Source: an uncultured Bacteroidales bacterium
GTDB taxonomy: Bacteria > Bacteroidota > Bacteroidia > Bacteroidales > UBA932
DNA: 64,000 bases
Direction of reading: 5' to 3'
Assembly: GCA_934725015.1 (NCBI GenBank)
Contig: CAKVAS010000010.1
Coordinates: forward strand, 23,953 to 87,952
Positions 33,412 to 41,800 of this stretch are shown piece after piece; position 1 is the first letter of the stretch, and each line of letters opens with the position of its first letter. The translations under genes and the position numbers were made by a program. The notes below the pieces were generated by a model that saw only the letters and a program-made list of their open reading frames with translations, had not been told where the DNA came from and made no database searches.

Positions 33412-34182
33412 ATGAGTAAAAAAGCCACAAATATCCTCTTGTGCGTCACTGCGGCCCTTTCGGTCGCGGCGGTCTGTGCGCTCTACATAATCGGGGCACG
33501 CAGGCAGTCCTCTCTGGAGTGCAGGGGCGTGGAGGTGACGGTGAGGGACAGTTCGGTGAACAGGTTCGTCAGCGGAAATGACGTGAAGCGTATCCTCGCC
33601 TCGGGCTACGGCAGCTTCGAGGGCGTGTTCGCGGACAGCCTCGACCTCGGCGCGATGGAGCGTCTGGTAGAGGGCAAGAGCGTGATACGCAAATGCGAGG
33701 CATACGTCACGCGGGACGGGATGCTGAACGTCGAGGTCACGCAGAGGACTCCGACGGTGCGCTTTCAGGACTCGTCGAACGGATGGTACGCCGACGCGGA
33801 CGGATATGTATTCCCCCTCCAGCGGAGCCACACGTCGATGGTTCCCGTGGTCGATGGAGACTTCCCTGTGACGGTGGAGCGCGGGTTCAAGGGACCGGTG
33901 GAGAATCCGGAGCAGCGGGAATGGCTCATGAGGGTCGTCGGCATGGTCGAGTACATGAACGACAACGGCTGGGGAGACCGGATTTCGCAGATTCATGTCT
34001 CGCGGGGCGGTGAGGTCAGCCTCATTCCCACGGAAGGTGACGAGCGCTTCGTCTTCGGGCAGCCGGTGAAGATTCGCGGCAAATTCGCGAAGATGGAGAA
34101 ATATTACCGGATGATACGCCCTCTGAACAGGAACTACGGGGAGATTGACCTGAGGTTCGACGGACAGATTGTGTGCAGATAA
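33412..34182 (+). CDS. ftsQ: Cell division protein FtsQ
   Basis: Bitopic divisome protein of 256 residues. One transmembrane segment (about 7-27, ILLCVTAALSVAAVCALYIIGA) is followed by a POTRA-like region (VEVTVRDSSVNRFVSGNDVKRIL...LGAMERLVEGKSVIRKCEAYVTRDGMLNVEVTQRTPTVRF, in parts) and a beta domain ending FAKMEKYYRMIRPLNRNYGEIDLRF. Sequence conservation is low, but topology, size and place between murC and ftsA fit. A 17-bp tandem duplication spans its stop codon (34171-34203). Confidence 0.92.
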   Translation: MSKKATNILLCVTAALSVAAVCALYIIGARRQSSLECRGVEVTVRDSSVNRFVSGNDVKRILASGYGSFEGVFADSLDLGAMERLVEGKSVIRKCEAYVTRDGMLNVEVTQRTPTVRFQDSSNGWYADADGYVFPLQRSHTSMVPVVDGDFPVTVERGFKGPVENPEQREWLMRVVGMVEYMNDNGWGDRISQIHVSRGGEVSLIPTEGDERFVFGQPVKIRGKFAKMEKYYRMIRPLNRNYGEIDLRFDGQIVCR

Positions 34183-34203
34183 GGCGTGTGTGCAGATAAG
34201 GCG
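34171..34203 (+). repeat. 17-bp tandem duplication across the ftsQ stop codon
   Basis: GTGTGCAGATAAGGCG occurs at 34171 and again at 34188. The first copy holds the ftsQ stop TAA; the second is outside the gene. It is followed by AT-rich text with short repeats of CATAAGGATATAT up to the ftsA start at 34285. Confidence 0.85.
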
Positions 34204-34284
34204 AAGGGGACATAAGGATATATTCAGGATATATACATCAGGACACATAAGGATATATATAAGAATACATAAAGCTCACGATAT

Positions 34285-35763
34285 ATGGAAGACAGGTATA
34301 TAGTTTCGATTGACCTCGGCACGTTCAAGATTGCGCTTGCCGTCGCCTGTGTCAGCGGGGATGACACGAGAATCGTCTATTACAAGGAGACTCCGGCAAA
34401 CGGGATGCGGAGCAGCAGGATTCTCAACGAAAACAAGGTGGCCCAGCAGCTCATCAAGGCCATAGGCGACGCGGAGGACATTTTAGGGATAAAGATTACC
34501 GGTGCGGTTCTGGGAATGCCCCGCTTTTATGTCAGGACGGAGGAAAAATCCGCCACGATAGAGAGGGAGGAGGACAGCTACATCACTGCGGAGGAAATCG
34601 AGGATCTGAAGAACTTCGCGCAGGACAGCTACCCGATTGAAGACCCGGAGCACGAGACGGTCTATGGGGCAATCGCGCAGTCTTTCTCCACCGATGAGGA
34701 GTTCCAGATTATCGAGGACGACATCGTCGGGATGTCCGGGCGGAAACTGGACGGCAACTTCAAGGTGTTCATCGGCAACAAGTCGTCCCTTGACAGGATT
34801 GACAGGGTCATGAAGACGGCGGGAATCGTCGCGATGAAAAAATATTTCGTGCCCCAGCTCACCGCCGCAGCCACGCTGTTCCCGTCCGAGATGGAGAACG
34901 GGGTGGCGCTGATTGACTTCGGAGGAGGATGCACGTCCCTGTCGATATACTACAAGAACGTGCTGCGCCACTATTCTTCCATTCCGTTCGGCGGGATGAA
35001 CGTGACGAAGGACATCCAGATGGAAAGCAAGGTCAAGCTCTCGCTCGCGGAGAGCATAAAGCTCGCCTACGGAGCGTGCATGCCGGAGAAGCTGCAGAAC
35101 CTGAGCGAGAAGCAGCTGCTGCTCAAGAGCGAGAACGGGGAGGCGGACAAGAGGCTGACGGTGAAGTACCTGTCGGAAATCATCACCGCGCGCGAGGAGG
35201 AAATCATCCGGGCGATGCTCTACGAGATAGGCCGGAGCAACTTCGCGGACAAGCTCCAGAACGGCATAGTGATTACCGGCGGAGGGGCGCAGATGACCAA
35301 CCTGGCGAATTTCATCACCGAGCTGTCCGGATATGCCGTGCGTGTCGGAAAGCCTAATTTCAGGGGCGTGTTCAACTGCTGCACGGGACTCTGCAGCCCG
35401 GCTGCCGGCACTACGGTAGGCATGATCATGGCCGCGCGCGAGCTCGGGGCAAACTGCGCGTTCAGCAAGGAGAGCGCGGCGACGGAAGAGCCGCAGGCCG
35501 GGGGAAATGTCGAGCCGACTAAGCTGGAACAGGAGACGGGAACCCTGCCGGGGATGGTGTCGGAAGAGGAGATAGCCGAAAAGAAGAGGCTTGAGGAGGA
35601 GAAAAAGAGAAAGGAGATAGAGAGGCAGGAGCAGAAAACCCGACGCAGGAGCAGGTTCAACGCATTCTGGGACAGGGCGAAGAAGGTGTCCGAAACCATC
35701 GGAGAGGGTCTGGGGAAGGAAGGAGGCAGGCTTCTCGACATGATGAACAACGGGGATGAATAG
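34285..35763 (+). CDS. ftsA: Cell division protein FtsA
   Basis: Actin-like protein that anchors FtsZ to the membrane. The 492 residues show the phosphate-1 segment IVSIDLGTFKIALAVA (about 5-20), the 1C domain, phosphate-2 GVALIDFGGGCTSLSIYYK (about 204-222) and the adenosine motif GIVITGGGAQMTNLANFI (about 329-346). The C-terminal extension (about 415-492) is rich in Lys, Arg and Glu and ends with a helix KVSETIGEGLGKEGGRLLDMM that could be the membrane-binding amphipathic helix. It is longer than E. coli FtsA by this tail. ftsZ starts 26 bp later. Confidence 0.97.
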   Translation: MEDRYIVSIDLGTFKIALAVACVSGDDTRIVYYKETPANGMRSSRILNENKVAQQLIKAIGDAEDILGIKITGAVLGMPRFYVRTEEKSATIEREEDSYITAEEIEDLKNFAQDSYPIEDPEHETVYGAIAQSFSTDEEFQIIEDDIVGMSGRKLDGNFKVFIGNKSSLDRIDRVMKTAGIVAMKKYFVPQLTAAATLFPSEMENGVALIDFGGGCTSLSIYYKNVLRHYSSIPFGGMNVTKDIQMESKVKLSLAESIKLAYGACMPEKLQNLSEKQLLLKSENGEADKRLTVKYLSEIITAREEEIIRAMLYEIGRSNFADKLQNGIVITGGGAQMTNLANFITELSGYAVRVGKPNFRGVFNCCTGLCSPAAGTTVGMIMAARELGANCAFSKESAATEEPQAGGNVEPTKLEQETGTLPGMVSEEEIAEKKRLEEEKKRKEIERQEQKTRRRSRFNAFWDRAKKVSETIGEGLGKEGGRLLDMMNNGDE

Positions 35764-35789
35764 GAAAAGTGGCGATTGAAAAATTAAAC

Positions 35790-37076
35790 ATGGGAGACAG
35801 GGCTATGAACGGAAGAACAATCATTGACGAGGCAGCATTCGGAGTCGTGCCTACAAACTGGAAGAGAACGGAATCGACCATAAAGGTCATCGGAGTCGGA
35901 GGAGGCGGATGCAACGCCGTGAACTATATGGCAAAGCAGAAAATCGGCGGATGCACCTTCATCGTCTGCAACACCGACTCGCAGGCGCTGAAGAACAGCG
36001 ACGTCGCGTGCAAGATTCAGCTCGGCGAGGGTCTCGGCGCAGGCACGGATCCGGTGGCGGGAAGGAACGCGGCGATAGAGTCCGAAAAGGAGATTGAGGA
36101 AATCGTGTTCTCCGACCTCCCGGTAAAGCAGGGCATGCTCTTCATAACCGCCGGGATGGGAGGCGGAACCGGCACCGGAGCGGCCCCCGTCATCGCGGCG
36201 ATGTCCAAGAAGCGGGGCATACTCACCGTCGGCGTCGTGACAATCCCGTTCCGGAACGAGGGCAACGAGTCCATGACCAAGGCGCTCGACGGCATCATGG
36301 AAATGGAGAAGAACGTCGATAGCCTGCTCATCATCGACAACGAGAAGCTCTACGAGAACTACCCGAAGATGCTGGCTCACGAGGCCTTCCCGAAGGCCGA
36401 CGAAGTGCTCTGCACGGCCGTGAAGGGCATCATCGAAATCATAACCGCCGCCGGACACATCAATGTCGATTTCCGCGACGTCAAGAGAATGATGACCAAC
36501 AGCGGCATGGCTCTGATGGGCATGGGGGTAGGAACCGGAGAGAATCGCCTGCGCGATGCAGTGAGCGGGGCGTTCGAGTCTCCACTGCTGAACAACCACG
36601 ACCTCAAGACGGCGAAGAACGTGCTGCTGAACATCACCATCGGGCACAACGAGCACGGGGTGAGCATGGAGGAGCTGAGCCAAATCGACAACATAATCAC
36701 GGAGTACATCGGCGAGGCCAACCGTTTCAAGAAGGGAATCGTCTGGGACTATTCGGAGGAGTTCGGCGACCGCGTGGAAATCACGGCCATAGCGACAGGC
36801 TTCCGCATGGACTGGGAAGGCCTTTCCGGAGACAACGGCAACCTGATTGTCATTCCGCCGGACTTCGAATACATCCCGATGACCTCCGAAGAATCAGAGA
36901 CTTCAGTCCCGGACGAGCCGCGCAGCTTCAAAATCGGCTTCACGACAAGCGAGGCCAAGCGTCCCGAGGACTTCTGCAAGGGTCCAAGACCAGCCCTGCT
37001 CGTGGATGACGTCCAGGACCGCAGCGACCTTGAGAACACCGCCTCAATCCGCCGCCTCTCCAAGAGCGACCGATAG
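35790..37076 (+). CDS. ftsZ: Cell division protein FtsZ
   Basis: Tubulin-like GTPase forming the Z ring. The start is uncertain among GTG 35769, ATG 35790 and ATG 35805; I took 35790. From that start the GTP site GGGTGTG is at 124-130 and IKVIGVGGGGCNAVNYM at 31-47; synergy-loop residues are in the segment VDFRDVKRMMTNSGMALMGMG. The C-terminal tail is short and ends IRRLSKSDR, which would carry the partner-binding peptide. Last gene of the dcw cluster. Its stop is only 9 bp from the end of the convergent C5 methyltransferase gene, leaving no room for a terminator. Confidence 0.97.
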   Translation: MGDRAMNGRTIIDEAAFGVVPTNWKRTESTIKVIGVGGGGCNAVNYMAKQKIGGCTFIVCNTDSQALKNSDVACKIQLGEGLGAGTDPVAGRNAAIESEKEIEEIVFSDLPVKQGMLFITAGMGGGTGTGAAPVIAAMSKKRGILTVGVVTIPFRNEGNESMTKALDGIMEMEKNVDSLLIIDNEKLYENYPKMLAHEAFPKADEVLCTAVKGIIEIITAAGHINVDFRDVKRMMTNSGMALMGMGVGTGENRLRDAVSGAFESPLLNNHDLKTAKNVLLNITIGHNEHGVSMEELSQIDNIITEYIGEANRFKKGIVWDYSEEFGDRVEITAIATGFRMDWEGLSGDNGNLIVIPPDFEYIPMTSEESETSVPDEPRSFKIGFTTSEAKRPEDFCKGPRPALLVDDVQDRSDLENTASIRRLSKSDR

Positions 37077-37085
37077 GCTATCTGT

Positions 37086-38108
37086 TTATTGCAGGGATTT
37101 TCGCAACCTTGACAGATAAGGGGTCTGTGGCTCAAACAATGAAAGCTGCACCGCCTGTTCTGTAGGGTATGGCTTAGGTCCGGCGACTTTTTCGGTTCCG
37201 GCATCCGACTGGAAAAGAACATACTCGTTGATTACCTCGCCCACAAATCTGGCAAGGTTTACAGGCACGGCATTCCCAATCATCTGTTCCTGTTCCGTTT
37301 TGTTTCCGTAGAACTTGAATGATTTAGGAAAAGTCTGAATGCGGCTTCTTTCTTCAGTTGTCAAGGCTCTGATGCCTTCAAGAGAATTGACCGGGTCTCC
37401 CGGATGAAGATGATACCCCTGTGGCATAGGTCTGTTCACACCGCGTATTGTCGGGCTTGGTTCATTGACACTGAATATGCCGCGACGCACATAACTCCTC
37501 GGATGCCGATAGTAGTACTTTATGTCCAGTTCGCTCCCGAAATAATCGGACACAGACATTTGCTTCGGAGAAAGACTGCCTTCTATGAACGGCAATATGA
37601 AATCGTCCTTTTCACCTCGTTTCCCTATGAGAAAAAATCGCTTTCGTGCCTGCGGAACACCGCATCGGCTTGCATCCAAAACATATTGCGTCAAGCCGTA
37701 CCCAGCATCCTTGAATATGCGTCTGGCCTCAATCAGTTTGTTTGTTGCTGTTATTCTTGCAACATTTTCCATCACGAACCATTCCGGCGACACTTTTGCG
37801 ACTATCTCAGAAAAACATACGGTCAAGTCGCCTCGCCCGTTATCTTCGTTACGCTTTCCCGCCGACGAGAAATCCTGACATGGTGGTCCTCCGACAATCA
37901 TGTCAGGATGGTACATATTCACGACCTCCGAGGCAGCATCGACATCCTTAAGGTCTATCTTATGTACAGGGTGTGAGAAATTGTCGCCATAAACCTTTAT
38001 CGCCTTGTCCCAATTGTCCAGGCCGGCGAGCACATTATTGCCGGCCAGTTCAAATCCAAGGCTCATTCCTCCGCATCCGCAAAACAAATCAACTGCATTC
38101 ATACTCAT
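37086..38108 (-). CDS. C5-cytosine DNA methyltransferase (type II modification)
   Basis: Methylates cytosine within the recognition site of the neighbouring HindVP-like nuclease. The 340 residues show all main C5 motifs: motif I AVDLFCGCGGMSLGFE (5-20), motif IV GGPPCQDFSSAGKR with catalytic Cys77, motif VI ENV (115-117), motif VIII QARKRFF, motif IX RALTTEERSRIQTFP and motif X GNAVPVNLA. I chose ATG 38108; a TTG two codons upstream is in frame. It starts 2 bp after the stop of the endonuclease gene, so both are co-transcribed with the nuclease first. The pair is AT-richer than ftsZ and the S41 gene at its sides, a sign of transfer. Confidence 0.95.
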   Translation of the reverse strand: MSMNAVDLFCGCGGMSLGFELAGNNVLAGLDNWDKAIKVYGDNFSHPVHKIDLKDVDAASEVVNMYHPDMIVGGPPCQDFSSAGKRNEDNGRGDLTVCFSEIVAKVSPEWFVMENVARITATNKLIEARRIFKDAGYGLTQYVLDASRCGVPQARKRFFLIGKRGEKDDFILPFIEGSLSPKQMSVSDYFGSELDIKYYYRHPRSYVRRGIFSVNEPSPTIRGVNRPMPQGYHLHPGDPVNSLEGIRALTTEERSRIQTFPKSFKFYGNKTEQEQMIGNAVPVNLARFVGEVINEYVLFQSDAGTEKVAGPKPYPTEQAVQLSLFEPQTPYLSRLRKSLQ

Positions 38109-38110
38109 GT

Positions 38111-39172
38111 TCAATCAAACAGATAGGGACTATTAACAATTACCGCATCGAAACGCCGTTCCGGACTGAGCAGATTCTGCCCGCCGCCAAGAATTATATT
38201 CTTGATTTCAGACTTTCCGATTCTCGGATGAGTTAGTTCAGGGCAGTGGAGCAACGGCCACGAGGATTTCCCCGGCAAAGAAAACGCCTTGTCATTCGCA
38301 TTCTGATATGAGTGGTCTTTTATGATTCTCGTGTAGTCGAATATGTCATAATCGACGTAGTCCTTTAGCATCAGATATATCCAAATTATGGTTCTCTGAA
38401 ATCTGTTTATCTCCACTTTCTTTTGCTGTCCGCCCGTGTAGCACATCTGAAGTACAGCAAGATTAGACCAGACGAAGGCATCCAGGCAGTCCTCGGCAAG
38501 CATACCATTCTTCATCTTCCATACCGGCTGAAGAATCAGCGGGGTCTGTTTGTCGTATATTTTCCCCGCCACTGATTTTATGGCATTCTCGATTTTTTCA
38601 TAGTGAACAAACACATCGCTCACCTCCGCCCAATGATTTATCTTCGGTACGGTGTTCAGAATCTTTCTTAATGAGTTCCTGTCTTTCTCAGACCTGAAAA
38701 TCTCACAGATGCTGCACGCCAGAAAGCATATTGTCGGCGGTCGTACAACAATCTCGCAACTGAACTTATCCTCTGTTTCTTTCTTGGTTGTGTTGTCCGG
38801 TAGTGCCGTCAATTTTACCTCAAGGCCTATCAGACTTTCATTGGTGCTGCGGTTCATCATGACCAAATCAATCTTCTCACGCTCGCCTGTATAGAATTTC
38901 TCAAAAGATGTGAATCCCGCCTCGAAGTTGTAATATGCGTCGTCAGAAATCGGATTCACTCTGTACAGTTCTTCCCCGGAAATGTACTCATGCCTCAGTT
39001 CATTATTCTTGTCAACACAAAGATATACCGGACGAATACCTTTTGTGTTCATGTACGCAATCAGCGATGCCGGGAATGAACTGTTAAAGATGTTCTTGCC
39101 CCAGTTTTCCGCTTTCGTGTAGTCTCTGCTTGAATATTTTTGGCCATATAGACCAGGCTTTGTGGCGTCCAT
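38111..39172 (-). CDS. HindVP-family type II restriction endonuclease
   Basis: Predicted restriction enzyme of 353 residues. The start KPGLYGQKYSSRDYTKAENW, then FNSSFPASLIAYM and the block IGLEVKLTALPDNTT...SCEIVVRPPT are characteristic of the HindVP family, whose prototype recognises GRCGYC; the site of this copy cannot be read from sequence alone. The catalytic PD-(D/E)xK residues are probably Asp102, Glu118 and Lys120. The methyltransferase follows after 2 bp on the same strand. The order nuclease-first is unusual in that protection must precede cutting; regulation is not visible. Confidence 0.88.
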   Translation of the reverse strand: MDATKPGLYGQKYSSRDYTKAENWGKNIFNSSFPASLIAYMNTKGIRPVYLCVDKNNELRHEYISGEELYRVNPISDDAYYNFEAGFTSFEKFYTGEREKIDLVMMNRSTNESLIGLEVKLTALPDNTTKKETEDKFSCEIVVRPPTICFLACSICEIFRSEKDRNSLRKILNTVPKINHWAEVSDVFVHYEKIENAIKSVAGKIYDKQTPLILQPVWKMKNGMLAEDCLDAFVWSNLAVLQMCYTGGQQKKVEINRFQRTIIWIYLMLKDYVDYDIFDYTRIIKDHSYQNANDKAFSLPGKSSWPLLHCPELTHPRIGKSEIKNIILGGGQNLLSPERRFDAVIVNSPYLFD

Positions 39173-39190
39173 ACAGAATAGTCCATTATC

Positions 39191-40858
39191 TTATTTGTCA
39201 CTTTCCGGAGAGTCAGAGGAAGACGGCCTCATGTCCAGCATCCGGGCGGAGAGGGCTTCGCGGAGCTGGGTGTCGTAGCGGAGACGGAGCTGAACGCCGG
39301 CTTTCTGGTAGTGATAGCGGACGACAAGCTCCTCCTCGATGAACGGGACAATCTCGTCTTTCTTGAGGCGGATGAACTGCTCCTTGTCCATTTCGAGAGC
39401 CTTGTCTATGGCAGCGAGCTGCTCCGTGACACCGTCAGAGAGACCGTCCTTCTCAAGTTCCTTCTTCATCTGGTCGAACAGTGTCTTGGCGCTGCTGCGG
39501 TAGTCGAAGGTCTGCGTCTTGGCGAAATTCACAAAATCGTCGAACTCGGTGTCGCTCAGGTGGAAATCCTCGGCTGAGGGGAGGCTGTCGTGAGTCTTGA
39601 CGTATTCAAGCGCATAGCGGTCAATCACGCCGTAGAGCACGAGCGAATAGACCAGACGGCTGTAGCTCGGGGAGTCAAGCTCGATGTCCGGGGTGATTCC
39701 GCCGCCGTCGCGCACAATCCTTCCGCCGGCCGTCCTGAACTCATGCGTCAGGGAATCCGGAATCTGCCCCACGCTGCCGTCCTCATTGCGGTGGCTGTAG
39801 TCGATTGCCTGCACGCAGCGTCCGGAAGGGGTGTAGTACTTTGCGGTAGTGACCTTGAGCTGGCCGTTGTACGCCACCGGACGGATGGATTGGACGAGTC
39901 CCTTGCCGAAGCTCCGGCGGCCCATCACCGTCGCGCGGTCGAGGTCCTGGAGGGCACCCGTGACAATCTCCGAAGAAGACGCGGAATTGGAGTCTATCAG
40001 GACTATAATCGGAATCTCCGTGTCAATCGGCTCCGTGGTCGTCCTGTACTCCTTCGTGTCCTCGGCCTTGCCCTTTGAACTCACTACCAGCGAGCCCTTG
40101 GGGACGAACAGGCTCACGATATTGATTGCCTCGGACATGAGTCCGCCGCCGTTTCCGCGCAGGTCGAGCACCAGCCGCCGCATTCCCTGCTCCTTAAGTT
40201 TGTAATAGGCGGCGCGGATTTCGGACGAGACATTCTCGGTGAAGCCGCTCTGGAGGATGTAGCCGTCCCTGTCATTGAGCATTCCGTAGTATTCAACATC
40301 CGGCAGATGGATTCTCTCCCGCACGATTTCCATATCCTTGACCTCACCGCTGCGGATCTTCCTCACCTTGAACTTCACTGTCGTCCCGGGCTTCCCCTTC
40401 ATCTTCTCCGATGCCTCGGCGCTTTCGAGCGGACGCGTGTCCTCCCCGTTGATTTCCATAATCTCGTCACCGCACTGAAGGCCGTACTTCACCGCCGGCG
40501 AATCCTCGTAAGGCTCGTTGATGACGACATATTCCCCCTTCTTCTTGTGGATTATGGCACCGATTCCGCCATAAGTCTTGGAAATCATCATCTGGAAGTC
40601 CTCGTTCTCCTCCTCCGGCACATAGACGGTGTAGGGGTCGAGCTCGGCAAGCATCGCGTCAATGCCTGCCTTCATTATGCGGTCCACGTCGAGCGTATCG
40701 ACATAGGCCAGGCTCAGCTGCCTTACCACGGAATTGTGAATTTCCGTCCACTGCCCCAGCTTGAACCCCCGGCTCTGCGCCCCCGATTCGACTCCTGTAC
40801 CCAAAAGAAACGCCGCCGCAGTGAGGGCGACAATGATTTTTCCTGTGATATGTTTCAT
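39191..40858 (-). CDS. S41 family C-terminal processing peptidase (CtpA/Prc-like)
   Basis: Periplasmic serine protease that trims proteins at their C-termini. ATG 40858 gives a signal peptide (MKHITGKIIVALTAAAFLLGTG); upstream in-frame starts lack one. The 555 residues contain a PDZ domain (about 88-175, GGIGAIIHKKKGEYVVINEP...GLQCGDEIMEING) and the protease core with DLRGNGGGLMSEAI (about 232) and the Ser-Lys dyad Ser294 (SNSASSSEI) and Lys319 (SFGKGLVQ), 25 residues apart as in Prc. A C-terminal helical region follows. Divergent from rdgB with a shared palindromic promoter region at 40932-40957. Confidence 0.96.
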   Translation of the reverse strand: MKHITGKIIVALTAAAFLLGTGVESGAQSRGFKLGQWTEIHNSVVRQLSLAYVDTLDVDRIMKAGIDAMLAELDPYTVYVPEEENEDFQMMISKTYGGIGAIIHKKKGEYVVINEPYEDSPAVKYGLQCGDEIMEINGEDTRPLESAEASEKMKGKPGTTVKFKVRKIRSGEVKDMEIVRERIHLPDVEYYGMLNDRDGYILQSGFTENVSSEIRAAYYKLKEQGMRRLVLDLRGNGGGLMSEAINIVSLFVPKGSLVVSSKGKAEDTKEYRTTTEPIDTEIPIIVLIDSNSASSSEIVTGALQDLDRATVMGRRSFGKGLVQSIRPVAYNGQLKVTTAKYYTPSGRCVQAIDYSHRNEDGSVGQIPDSLTHEFRTAGGRIVRDGGGITPDIELDSPSYSRLVYSLVLYGVIDRYALEYVKTHDSLPSAEDFHLSDTEFDDFVNFAKTQTFDYRSSAKTLFDQMKKELEKDGLSDGVTEQLAAIDKALEMDKEQFIRLKKDEIVPFIEEELVVRYHYQKAGVQLRLRYDTQLREALSARMLDMRPSSSDSPESDK

Positions 40859-40931
40859 AGTTTCGTATTCTTCGTGCGATTCGTTTTGCTCATGTTTCCA
40901 ATCAGTCACATTTCTCAATAACCGTTCCACG

Positions 40932-40939
40932 CAAAGTTA
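40932..40939 (-). promoter_or_regulatory. -7 element of the S41 peptidase promoter
   Basis: On the minus strand TAACTTTG fits TAnnTTTG, 73 bp before the ATG at 40858. It is the left arm of a dyad with the rdgB -7 element. Confidence 0.6.
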
Positions 40940-40949
40940 CGAAATTTAG

Positions 40950-40957
40950 TAACTTTG
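40950..40957 (+). promoter_or_regulatory. -7 element of the rdgB-recO promoter
   Basis: TAACTTTG fits TAnnTTTG, 66 bp before the rdgB ATG. It is the mirror image of the element at 40932-40939, with 10 bp between the arms. Confidence 0.6.
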
Positions 40958-40990
40958 TACTCATTTTTTGACGGTTTCCGGACTAATTTG

Positions 40991-41010
40991 AATTAGATTT
41001 TTGAGGATAG
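40991..41010 (+). repeat. Family A repeat, copy 4 (left-end fragment, before rdgB)
   Basis: AATTAGATTTTTGAGGATAG matches the left part of copy 1 (AATAAGATTTTTGAGGATAG). The rdgB ATG follows 13 bp later. Confidence 0.55.
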
Positions 41011-41023
41011 ACATACGATTATT

Positions 41024-41764
41024 ATGAGTAAAATAGTTTTTGCTACACAAAATAGAGGAAAGCTGCGTGAGGCGGCGGAAATATTGGGCGACGGGGTTGA
41101 ATTGCTGACGCCGGAGGACTGCGGAGTCGATGGGGAAGCCGAAGAGACGGGAAGCTCGTTTGCAGAAAATTCGTTTCTCAAGGCAAAATATGTGAGCGAC
41201 AGGATTTTCGGAGCCATGAATCCGTCGGCGGGGGCAGCGACGGACGAGAAATCTGCGGATATGGCCGAAAACGCGGCGGATGAGGTCATCGCAGTCTTTG
41301 CCGACGACTCCGGACTTGAGACCGACGCGCTCGGAGGGGAGCCGGGGATATACACTGCCCGGTATGCAGGGAACGACAAGAACTTCGCCGACAACATGGA
41401 CAAGCTCCTTTCAAAGCTCAGGGATGCCGGCGCGGAAACCCCGGGGGAGCGTTCAGCACGCTTCCGCTGCACGGTGACGCTGATTCTTCGGGGCGGCGGG
41501 ACCTCGCAGTATGACGGCCGCCTCGAGGGACACATCGCCCCGGCAAAGGCGGGATGCGGCGGATTCGGCTATGACCCGGTGTTCATCCCGTCCGACGACG
41601 AACTTGACGCGCTCGCATCGGCGGGGCTTTCGGAGCCCGAAATCGCCGTCCTCAGGGGAAAGACTCTCGCCGAGATTCCGGAACATCTGAAAAACCTCAT
41701 CTCGCACCGGTTCAAGGCGCTTCTTCCAGTCAGCGAGGCACTGCGTGGACGGCTCGCTCAATAG
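41024..41764 (+). CDS. rdgB: XTP/dITP pyrophosphatase (RdgB/HAM1) with two insertions
   Basis: House-cleaning enzyme that hydrolyses ITP, dITP and XTP to monophosphates. The family signatures are present: IVFATQNRGKLREAAEIL (3-20), ETGSSFAENSFLKAKYVSD, VFADDSGLETDALGGEPGIYTARYAG, GGFGYDPVF and ISHRFKAL. At 246 residues it is about 45 longer than usual. Two low-complexity acidic/Ala-rich inserts account for this: about 65-90 (MNPSAGAATDEKSADMAENA) and about 193-212 (DDELDALASAGLSEPE). The nucleotide-binding motifs are intact, so activity is expected. recO follows 36 bp later. Confidence 0.94.
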   Translation: MSKIVFATQNRGKLREAAEILGDGVELLTPEDCGVDGEAEETGSSFAENSFLKAKYVSDRIFGAMNPSAGAATDEKSADMAENAADEVIAVFADDSGLETDALGGEPGIYTARYAGNDKNFADNMDKLLSKLRDAGAETPGERSARFRCTVTLILRGGGTSQYDGRLEGHIAPAKAGCGGFGYDPVFIPSDDELDALASAGLSEPEIAVLRGKTLAEIPEHLKNLISHRFKALLPVSEALRGRLAQ

Positions 41765-41800
41765 AGAGCCATCTTCCGGAACAACAAGGAAAACACGATT

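Noticed and set aside
33331..34248. 305-codon minus-strand frame over ftsQ whose end resembles the LpxC extension
   Set aside because: The similarity comes from the shared family A repeat, not from a common protein; the rest is antisense to ftsQ.
35769..35789. GTG 35769 as the FtsZ start
   Set aside because: It is possible, but ATG 35790 and ATG 35805 follow closely and the added residues are not conserved in the family; the true start remains unsettled.
39131..39172. Another family A repeat copy (TATGGCCAAAAATAT) at the start of the HindVP gene
   Set aside because: The bases encode the conserved KPGLYGQKYSS start of the HindVP family, so the likeness to the repeat is chance.
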